The translations under genes and the position numbers were made by a program. The notes under the pieces are model-generated. The model was given only the letters and a program-made list of their open reading frames with translations. It was not told the DNA's origin and searched no databases. 64,000 bases of DNA from Siderastrea radians (lineage: Eukaryota > Cnidaria > Anthozoa > Scleractinia > Rhizangiidae). This document shows, piece by piece, positions 24,130-33,700 of this stretch. Within the stretch, counting starts at the first letter, position 1. Every line of letters starts with the position of its first letter. The stretch spans positions 60,752,811 through 60,816,810 of the forward strand of contig OZ024887.1 of assembly GCA_964017195.1 (NCBI GenBank). Direction: 5' to 3'.

Positions 24130-24409
24130 AGATAAAAATCAAGAAAACTGTACCCGACATGTTTACAGTTCTCTGTCGGCGTCTCTCAGTTTTCCTCTGG
24201 CGTTGTTCTTCAGTACCGTTCCGTCTTATTTCTAGTTGCCTTTATCTCTCTGCTGTACTGTTCCTTCGTCTTTCTCGTTTTCGTTTCCGCTCTGCTTGAC
24301 CGGGTGCTTGACGCTGTTCTTCAGTGGCGTTTCTCATCCTTTCCCGTTGTTGATCTCTATCTCCTTCTCTTTTCCTTCGTCTCTGCTCTTCCAGGGAAAA
24401 TTGCCTCAT
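24130..24409 (-). pseudogene. Remnant coding for TEEQRQ-type basic repeats
   Basis: Reading the minus strand from ATG at 24,407-24,409 gives about 60 residues rich in Arg, Lys and Glu, including RNATEEQRQ, before a TAA. A second frame downstream gives RNGTEEQRQRKTERRRQR. Basic repeats of this kind often sit at the N-terminus of transposon-encoded proteins, including Helitron-type helicases, in animal genomes (recalled, not searched). The in-frame stop and frame change suggest decay. It lies inside the 8.5-kb insertion near its right end. Confidence 0.35.
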
Positions 24410-26849
24410 GTAAGAATGTCATGAAATGCGATGTACGTATGTATGGCGCACGCGCCCGCGAGCCATTCCGCTTGCCATGACCATAAAAAATCACCAGCAT
24501 ACCTCTTAGTATGGGTATGGGGCTCCACTTTTGCGGCCTTCGGCCGCAAAGGAGTTCCGCTAATACTGTTGCGCCCGCCTTTTCCTTCCTTTTTTCAAAT
24601 ACGACCTAAGTATCGTATTTTTCAAATTGCAATGATTTAACTGTCCACTATAACGATCACACTACTCGCCACTTTTCGTGTGAGCGATGGAAAACTTTGT
24701 TACACCTCGTTGATTTGTTCATTCATCGAAAACTCAGCTCGGGCGATAATTGGTAAATAATTGTTATATATAGACAAAATTTAAACAAAAATGTTGTTAA
24801 AAATTAGAAAGTACTTAACGTTTTCGATTATTGAGGCCATCAGCAGAGAAAAAAAATGCTTACAGAACCGGAGTTATTGTATACGTATCTTAGGCTTGAA
24901 CGAAAATTACTTATCTCCAGTTCTCAAAGAAACAGCATAATTTGTAACGATTGTACCTGTTTGTTAGTAGAACGTTTTCATCGATTCTATCAATCATCTA
25001 AATAACCCTAAGTTAGGAAGTTCTAGCACCCCTTTTTTGTATTTCTAAGTGGATAATTCTACTTCTAAAATAAAAGCGGATGGGGTATCATCCACGTTAC
25101 CTAACAGCTCGGATTGTTGCAAAATGGAAAAACGTGCTAGTCTCATGACTTTAAGATAGACACACCTGTTTTGCCATAACATTTGAGTCTTCAGCTGGAA
25201 TATTTGGCCGATTGTTATTGTTTACAATTAAAGTTCAACTTAAAAAGTCGGCGCCTGGCGTGAATGCATGATTGGATCCTCGACACTCACATGAGTTAGG
25301 CGCACTAAAGAGCAAAGGACTACTGCTAGAAGGACTGTTAGAAGTTCAGAGTTTCTATTGAATCTTTTTGGTGGCATGTCAACTCAATTATCAGCAAATT
25401 ATCAAAGGTAAGATGGTAAAAAGGTTTTGATCTGGGTAATCTTCACATATTTTCCAGTTTGAACGACAGGGAAAGTTGTTTCGGCAAGATGTTGCGCGTA
25501 AGCATCGACGCCACACATTTTTAAAATATAGCTCAACTTTTTATTTTGCTAAACAACTGAGTTGCAAATGAAAAACGAGAATGAAATTCGATTGGATTTA
25601 TTAGAGTACAGCCCACCTAAAAGGGAAGTTCCCAGTTATTTTCACTTTACTCAAAAAAACCCATAACCGTGATGAACGTTTTGATACCCAGTCTTTAGAA
25701 CCCTTTACTTCTTGCGGGTAAATGCCAATCACCACGTGCCACTTGAAAGTATTGCTCAATTGCTTGACAATTTCATTCACCTTGAAATGCAACACAGGAA
25801 AATACTACTCAGTAGCTTACATTTGTTTTAACCTTTTATACCGACAAAGACAGAAAATCAGAAGTAGGATCAAAACTTCAACTTATTGCCCCAGCTGACT
25901 CCAGGAGAGAGAATTAAGCAGAATGAGTTTTCCTTATTTCCTGGTTTTTCACCAGTTTACGTCAGCTTGGTCAACATTCTCGTTCCCAGAGCCTGCGATC
26001 CCTTTGGTCTGCTCAACGGCTCCCGATCCGTTCACCGTAGTACGTACGACGCATGCGTATGCGCTGACTGTGTCGAAAATGAAGTAACTGTCACTTACAA
26101 GTTTTAACGGCGCGAAATTTGGTTAGTCGAGACGTTTTAGGCATTGTTTTCAGACTCTTTTCATCCGAACTTCACCCACGCAAATCCATCGTAAACGTTT
26201 GTACTGAAGAACCGGAAGCGTGACTTCTGCTCACCCTGTGTAAAATTTATCTTGACTTTGTTTATTTTTTGACTTCCGCCGGACTGCACTAAGTAATATA
26301 ATGTTGCCTACTAAAAGGATTTTTCAATATATACGCCGAATTCACTATTCGCTCACAGAAAACGTGGCTACAGCTGACATGAGTTCCGTCCAGACGCCTA
26401 GCAGGCTACCGAACGTTTGTATGAGCTTTATATACCCTACTGCCTTTTATTTTCGCGTGGTTTTAACTTAGTTATTTTCGCGAGTCGCCAGAAGTTCGCG
26501 GAAATCAAACCCACGACAATCGATCCAACGATTGGAAAGATATTTCTATTGTTTGCCTTGAGCCAATGTGGGTTAGAGTGGCAATGTACCCTACTCTTCA
26601 CTGAGAAAGATATTGGTTCGGGTTATTAAACACGTGCATTGGCGATCAAACGTTATTTCTTGTACTTCCAGATTTACATTTCAGTTCCAATTTTTCATGC
26701 GACTCATCAAATATCAGGAGCTTTTTATCCGCTAGAATTCAATCAGACAAATTTACACGACTTACGGCCCGGGAATTCTATTCCCCGAGAAAATTTCAGG
26801 CATTAGGGCGTTTCTTGTCTCTTCATCTTTCCCGTTTTCTATTTCAGTC

Positions 26850-27425
26850 ATGGAATGCTTTGTGGAAGACCAAACAAAGAAACCACGAAAGCGACAAATG
26901 TCCAGAGAGAAAAGACTCTTAGCAAACCGACATGAAAGAGAACGGGTCCGAAAGATGAACGACGCCTATGAAGAATTACGGCGCACGTTTCCTAACTATG
27001 AAGAAGCCAGAGTAAAGACAAAACTAGAACTGCTGCGCATTGCCACAAACTACATCCACAGCCTGAAAGAACACCTTCAGAGCGTTATTGAGGATGGTTA
27101 TAAATCCCCAGTGAATGTTCAGATGTATTCATCGGCGTTTGAAATCGATGGCAACGGAACAAGCGAACTGGGGCCCCAGATCTCTGATTACCCCTACCCG
27201 CCTCAGTTCCCTGCTTCACCGTCGCCGCCATCCCAACTCCCTCTGCGTCACTTTACTCCTCGTCAAGCAGATCCTAGTGGACCCCAGTTTCCCCCTCCAA
27301 TGCCAAGGAACCCTGACAGTTCCAGCCAGGATTTTTCCAGCCTTTTCACGAGCAGTCTTGTTGATGTGCATTCAGAGGAAAGCATCCTTTACAATCTACA
27401 TGCAGGTATAGTTGGAAACCAATAA
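26850..27425 (+). CDS. bHLH transcription factor, copy 2
   Basis: A 191-residue paralogue of the gene at 9,018. The first 69 residues are identical to copy 1, including the basic region and E29. In helix 2 Leu70 is replaced by His (NYIHSL), an unusual change for a packed helix position. Other changes include Q80E, A-to-V and A-to-S after the domain, and M-to-I. Copy 2 has four extra bases near the 3' end (CTACATGCAG versus CTACAG), so it ends YNLHAGIVGNQ rather than YNLQV. The same acceptor (TTCTATTTCAG) precedes the ATG. A group A bHLH is the only safe call; the copy appears intact. Confidence 0.8.
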   Translation: MECFVEDQTKKPRKRQMSREKRLLANRHERERVRKMNDAYEELRRTFPNYEEARVKTKLELLRIATNYIHSLKEHLQSVIEDGYKSPVNVQMYSSAFEIDGNGTSELGPQISDYPYPPQFPASPSPPSQLPLRHFTPRQADPSGPQFPPPMPRNPDSSSQDFSSLFTSSLVDVHSEESILYNLHAGIVGNQ

Positions 27426-28307
27426 CGACTTCTATATTATGGACAGTTTTAAGGGTCCCCACATTTTCTCTAACATACACCCACTCAATAGGGACACCCT
27501 GCTAAAACGGACACTTTCCTAGGTCCCAATGGTGCCTCTTGTTACTATACATGGTTCAGGAAAATCATTGAATTGTAAGGATCCTTGTTGTCAAGCATTT
27601 TCAAATGAGAATTAGCCGAACTACGTTTCAGTTTGCCTCGAGGCATCACTACCAAGTTCATGAAAACTTGAAATGCAATTGAAATTACAAGCATAAATCA
27701 AATAGGGGTACGGTGTAAAAAATTACGAATGAAAGCGATCTATTGAGGTATTAACTAAATAGTTTTGCGCATATGGAATCAGACTAAGTCAGCAGCATTT
27801 CTGACTCATTATTAGGGAGTGTCAGCTGCAATTTTGTGCTTCTGTTTTAGGTGATTTCCAATTGCGGGTTACTTGTGTTCAGTAACGCGTTGGTTTAGGT
27901 GACGGCTCATGTAGCCAGTATAAGTAAAGTAACGTGTACACACAAGTCGCATTGAAATTCACAGCATTGTCTTGTTTTGGTTGATAATTGGTTTCCTTTT
28001 TGCCCTATAAGGGAGTTGGTTGCCACCGTACTTTGCATGATCACCCAATTTCCTTATAAGGCAAAAAGCTGGATTATTCGCTGATAACCTGTGTGCTGTG
28101 AACCAATCAGAAAACTGAAAATTCAATAACTGAGATTGAGAATTTAAGAATACTATTTATTCTGTTTTCTCTCAAACAGAACGCAGCGTCGAGCTTTTAC
28201 TGTGAAGACCATTAAAACTCGTCGGGGGAGAATCGATAAATGGACAAACAGAACAGTGATATAAAAGCCATCATATGGAAAGCTCACGACTTTATATAAA
28301 TTTAGTT
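27426..28307. other. Downstream of bHLH copy 2, no gene seen
   Basis: Collinear with 9,576-10,470. It contains the same CCCTATAAGG / CCTTATAAGG inverted pair. No exon was recognised. Confidence 0.4.
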
Positions 28308-28823
28308 GACTGGTTTTTCGAGCACCTAAGTTCTGCCACACATCGCCATTCCTATTTGAACTACACTGGTTACCTATTAAGTCTCGTATTGATTTTAAGG
28401 TTATTTTAATTACTTTTAAAGCGATCCATGGATTTGCCCCTAAATACATTTCTGATCTTATATTTATCAAGTCAAAATCGAACTATAGCCTGAGATCAAA
28501 CGATGAACTGCTTTTGTCACCACCTGCTGTAAAGACTCTATCTACCCTCGGTGACAGGGCTTTTGCGGCGGCTGCGCCCAAATTATGGAACCAGCTACCG
28601 TCAGAACTAAGGAGAATCACTTTCATCGATCATTTTAAGCGAGCTCTGAAGACATATCTTTTTAAACAAGCTTTTTATTAGTGTACAGATATATATATTT
28701 TTAATTTTAATCTATATTTTTATTTTTTTAATCTATTTTTTAATCTGATTTTTTAATTTATATTTGGAACGCCATTTGAAAACCTATGTTGAATTTGCGC
28801 GCTATAAATGCATATTATTATTA
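28308..28823 (+). mobile_element. 5'-truncated LINE insertion
   Basis: This segment is absent from unit 1, where the flanking bases are continuous. TTAGTT lies on both sides, consistent with a short target duplication. It encodes the C-terminal end of a non-LTR retrotransposon polymerase (28,310-28,681) followed by an AT-rich 3' region ending in TTATTATTA, the microsatellite-like tail usual for CR1/L2-type LINEs. Confidence 0.85.
28310..28681 (+). pseudogene. Reverse transcriptase C-terminal fragment
   Basis: An open frame of 123 codons without an initiator. It reads FELHWLPIKSRIDFK, then IHGFAPKYISDLI, YSLRSND, GDRAFAAAAPKLWNQLPSEL, and ends FKRALKTYLFKQAFY before TAG. This is the conserved tail after the polymerase domain in CR1/L2/Rex-type LINEs. 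The upstream endonuclease and polymerase domains are missing through 5' truncation, so it is not functional, but the frame is intact, implying recent insertion. Confidence 0.85.
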
Positions 28824-30106
28824 TTAGTTTCAATGTGGAAACATGCTCATGTTTAAAGCAGTTAAACCCATCGTATGGAAATCTACTATAACAGCGCAAT
28901 TCAGTTTCATTGTGGAAGCAACTGACGTTTGAAGCAGGTAGTGTAAAAAGGAGACCACACGAGGTCTATGTGCCGCGACTACACTAATACTAATCCGTTT
29001 TACTTTACTGTGGGTTTAATTTTTGCCGAAGGTCCCCATTATAACGACGGAAAACGAAGATCTTTGCCCCTGAAAATCGCAGGTTTTCGAAAACGCTCTC
29101 CAAAGTTGACACATTTGAAAAGGAAGGTCTGTCGCATTGGTGTGAAAGGGCAAAAAGGGAGGTTTACAAAAACGCTGACGTCACGAAAAGATTTATGCAT
29201 GCATGCACGCTGACGAACAGATTTATGCATGCACGCACGCTGACGTCACGAACAGATTTATGCATGCATTAATATCCGCAGAAACTCATGAATTTCAAGC
29301 AAGCGATTGCAATGATTCTAAGTTACCTGCGGTGGACGGTCGAAAACTCTACTATGAACGCAAAACGTTTTATCCGTTTTCGAGAAGATGGAAACGGAGT
29401 TAGCTAGAAACGTATTAGTGTGGACAGGCTTAACACCTAACCAGCTGGAATTAAAATTAAGCCTAAATTAGGCGTACCGAATCAGAAGTAATCTTAAAAT
29501 TATAAAGTTGTACATTTAAGGTTTGCTTTGATGCGAATGTATAGGTCAATTTTTCCAAAGTCGGTACGAACTTTTGTACGGGGGTTCGGATTTCTTGTAT
29601 ATTTTTCTCCACGCTTATTTGATTCTTTTTATTTTCCGGTTTCAATTACTTCAATGGTTTTTTTTTCTTCTTTTGTTTTTTCTTTAATTCAATAGTTTGA
29701 CCAACTAGTACTAGAATCAAGACCAAACTAGGCATATTAGAAGTAATCTTAAAATTGTAGAACTTGTACATTCAAGGTCTGCTTAGATTCAATGAATTTC
29801 GAAAAATTTTACGATCGCTTGTAAGGCGGTTACAATTACTTGCTTACGTATCCGTGCTTATCTGATACTTTTTTAATTCTTTGGTTTCGCTTACTACTTG
29901 AAACAGCTCGGAATCGGTTGCATAAAAACCCCACAGCTTAAGTCTAGGTGTTATACAGCCAGTACCTGGCTTTCAGAGTTTTTCTCGTGTGCTTCTGCGA
30001 GGCGCTTGGTTGAAGGCTAACTAACGAGCATAATACACACTGATACAACACGACAAAATCCTCTGGTGCCAGGGAATGCTTCTAGAAAACTCACACTTGA
30101 GTGTGT

Positions 30107-30430
30107 GTAGGCACGGTGGAGTAGTCGTTAGGGCCTTGGACTTTTGATCGAAAGATTGGGAGGTCGGTGGTTCGGGGCTTCGCCTGTTGATGTCTGCCTT
30201 GCATCGTGTTTGTTTGTTTGTTTTTTTTTTTCGTCAGACAAGCAACTTTAGTCCGCATTGTCTCACTCCACCCTGGTGAAAAAAAGGCTTTAAGGGTAGG
30301 CAGCGATGGACTAGTATCCCACGCCCCGGGGGGAGGGGGGGGGGGATAGTAATATTCCAAGACGCTTCATGCTACGGATACTGCAGTTAGGCACCAGCTG
30401 TGTGGTCATCTGTGGCCCGAAGTGCAGCGT
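30107..30430 (+). mobile_element. tRNA-derived SINE (unit 2 copy)
   Basis: Counterpart of the SINE at 11,691-12,025: head GGCACGGTGGAGTAGTCGTT, B box GGTTCGGGGCT (one base off consensus), G-rich tract, and GCTTCATGCTACGG. It was duplicated with the unit rather than inserted independently. Confidence 0.7.
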
Positions 30431-33194
30431 TAACTTTCTTCTAAGTCACTGGGTTTTACGCAACCGGACCCTGGTCCTGACTATCGTCCTTTTTACTGTA
30501 TAAGTAAATTTGATAGTCTGTGAAAGTTTCACATTGGTGAGATCAGTAGCGGACATGAAGTTTTTATAACTTTGTATTTGCTACTCTATTTAAGGTAGCA
30601 ATTTTAATAAAGCATTTTTACCTGTAACCAGATTCAATTCATTGTTTTCATCGTTATGATATAATGAGTTTGCTTGCATGAGCAACATTCAGAAACAAAG
30701 GAGGTAAATGGTAGGTAAAAACGACGTGACAACAGCTTCTGAGTCTAAAGTACTCTTCAGAACAAAGTTATCGAGAAAATAATTTTTACAAAATCACAAG
30801 ACACAGTATACGTCCGCCATGTTGGTGTCCCTCTTTGGGGCACCAATACGGCAGCCATCAAAGTCAGTACAAGAAATAAGCCAGTTAATGAGATCAACAC
30901 TCGCCCATTTCTCATCACACTTATAGAGATGACATATTAATGTTCTAATGATACTTGATAATTGAAAAGTAACCCTATAATATCGGTTTTATGAAATTTT
31001 GAGAGTTTCTGTGTTTCAAGCTGCCACAAATTTGATCAAATTTCAAACTGTTTTATTTGTAAAACGAAGCGATATATCGACATGAAACTTTCCGTGTAGA
31101 TTTATCCAACTAGTGTGTTGAATATATCAAAAGAGCAGGCTGCAGTGGCCTTAGTTTGTGTTTTAGAATTTTGATGACGTAACATGAAAACCAGCAATAG
31201 AGAAAAAAAAAACGCAAAGTCAAACAACGGTTACCATTCAGCTGCTGTCAATCATTGTAGCAGGTAACGTCCAGAATCACGCTCTTAGCGCGTGCAACTG
31301 ATTCACTTTCAATCGACTGTCAATTGACTGTCATCAAATTTACGACTGATGTCAAATATCAAAGATCCCGTACGCGTAGTCTCATCCCTTTCTGACCAAC
31401 AGCTTAACGACCTTATAGGGACACTGTCACCAATATTAAAATTAACCTTGAAAAGCTAAAAGACGTATTCCAGTCAGAGGAAACCCAAAAATACTGGTTC
31501 AGCTTCTTTAAAATTACTCTACCAGTTCTGTCCGACTATAATTAAGTGCGTTTGGCTGAGGAACTCTAGGATGGAAATGGATAGCTACTTGAAAACATTA
31601 GGCTAATGTTTTCAGTTTTTCCTTTGTTTCTTGTAAAAATCACCAGAAACTGACTATGGTTTGTTCTCCCTTTGACAAAATCATTCGATTTCTTCTCTTG
31701 ACGTTCTAGGAGTATTCTGTGTACGAATAAAGGTATTTAATTTAATTTTCAGCTCATTTTTCACCCCAAAAGGTAAAAATCCCCGTGACAGTGTCCTGTT
31801 AATTACCAATCAGGCTGATGAAGCATAGATGCCATCAAATGACAACAATACACACCTGTCGTATTCATCTAAAAAAGTAAAAGTCATCAAGCATTTGAAG
31901 TTTCAGTGGAGTTTGAATCTGCACTAGGGGAAACTTCGTACCCTTAACTATCCACCAGAAACGACTTTGTTTAACACTTTAAGCCCTAACAGTGACGAAA
32001 TGAAATTTCTCTCTACATTATCACTACTTGTTCAGTGATTCAAGTGATGAGAATAAAGGAAGTGATCATCAAGGATAAGATGCCTTGATATTTGGACAAA
32101 TTCTCCTTACTAGTTTCATGAGAAATGTATGAAGAACAGTAAGGAGAATATGCATTTTTATATCAGGGCTTAAAGGGTTAACAAGAGATGCTAAAATTCC
32201 AGGGAGTTAACTTAATGTAAACACTAAAAGGATTTAACTTACAAAACGGTTTACGTTTCACTCACACTGCGTATAAACAAACAACATCCTCTGATCGCCA
32301 AACACCTCGTAACGGTCCGTCGAACTTCAATACAATAACATCAAATGTTTGATGACAAAACATGTAACGTCTGCTACCATATTGGGTCATGTTTTTTTCC
32401 GTGACGTGGCGAAGCTTAGATGAAAACGACAGTGTCTACTAGAAATTTAGTCCCTCAAGAGGGCATCTGCTCGGGTTGGACGTCATCGACAACAGTCCTT
32501 TACAGGAGTGCTTTCACTAAGCCAATCACACCAGACAGCCTGGATTGACAACTTTGCTTGTTTAAGAGTGATCGCTGATACAGGTCATTTGGCGTAGCAA
32601 CAAACGTTTTATGCGGTTGCATTTGAGTGGAATACTATTTAACGAAAGATTACTTTGCAATAATCACAAAGGTTGACCAATCACCACAACAGAGTGTCTT
32701 TGCTTTGTGGTTCACTGAAGAGAAGGCCGCGACTTGTGATGGAGTATACTTGTCTTCGCTGTCACCGTGTCCAAGTTGGCCATAATACCCTGGAACATAA
32801 CTTCGCTAAATTATTTTATGCTATTGGACTAAACAGTACAATATAAGAGAAGAAAGGCGAGATTAAGACAAACTGGCTTTGTAGGTTTGAGGTGACTCGA
32901 TCGAAATAAATGACGCGCTCTATGCCAAATCTATGTCACCTCTATGTCAAATTTGGAAAGCGCTGGAACGGTCCAAACTTTGAAGTCCGTTTGGGGACGT
33001 TATTTTGACGTTCAAATTGTGCCGGGATTTTTGTTCCGACGCGGAGTTTGGGGAAAATTGAAGAGTCAAGGTAAGATGTTATTATAAGCTGATTCTAGAA
33101 GTTTAAATCAAATCATAGCAACCAATTTTGTTAGAATAGCAATTTATCAAAAACGTAGTGTTCAGTAAAAACACAATCACGCAAAACTAACGAA

Positions 33195-33375
33195 CAGTAC
33201 ATCTACATATTGATATACGTATTAGTCCTCGATAAAGTGCGTGTAAAATGCAAAAGTTTCAAGGCAATCGAGAAAGAAATGGCGTTAATAGAGTTTCGAG
33301 AGAGGCATAGAGCTCGTCATTTATTTCGATCGAGTCACCTTAAACATACAAAGCCAGTTTGTCTTAGTTTAGCCT
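33195..33375. repeat. Inverted copy of unit sequence at unit 2 edge
   Basis: 33,303-33,370 is the reverse complement of 32,866-32,930 (AAGACAAACTGGCTTTGTA and the adjoining TGACTCGATCGAAATAAATG). This inverted pair straddles the right end of unit 2 and may be the end of a foldback element, or the footprint of the rearrangement that ended the duplication. Confidence 0.65.
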
Positions 33376-33566
33376 AAGTTTCGTCTTAGTTTCGTCCCTA
33401 CAACATTCTATGAAAGTTAGATATCATCTCAACATCTCTCACATCTTAATATATCGCTAACGAAATTTATTCCAAAACTTCAATAACTTTTTATCAGTTA
33501 TTTACAATTAAGTGGTTGATCGAGAAATGAAGATGAGAGTGGTTAATGAAAATGGCACAAACTTAC

Positions 33567-33649
33567 CCCATCCCCACGTCCAGACACTTCCATCACCTGA
33601 AGTTTAACGTAGAGTCTTTTAGACAAAGAAGGACGTCAAAACAAGACTT

Positions 33650-33700
<51 letters not shown>

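Larger units (their letters stand above)
16094..24559. mobile_element. 8.5-kb composite insertion at the unit junction
   Basis: At 6,574-6,579 the tail of one unit joins the head of the next through CTAATA. Here the same junction is split: CTAATA at 16,088-16,093 and again at 24,560-24,565, with 8,466 bp between. The left end is TATAGATTTAGCC. The right end is a hairpin GCGGCCTTCGGCCGC, then 12 bases, then CTAA. A terminal hairpin followed by CTRR recalls a Helitron 3' end, but a 6-bp duplication and the absence of a recognised Rep/helicase argue against a simple Helitron. No intact gene was found inside; smaller elements within it are listed separately. Confidence 0.55.
24560..33194 (+). repeat. 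Segmental duplication unit 2
   Basis: Collinear with unit 1 from CTAATACTGTTGCG to GCAAAACTAACGA at 33,194. It holds the second bHLH gene and a private LINE insertion (28,308-28,823). It lacks unit 1's 274-bp element, its palindrome block and a 118-bp piece upstream of the gene. The unit ends about 370 bp from the last visible RCCD1 exon. Confidence 0.9.
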
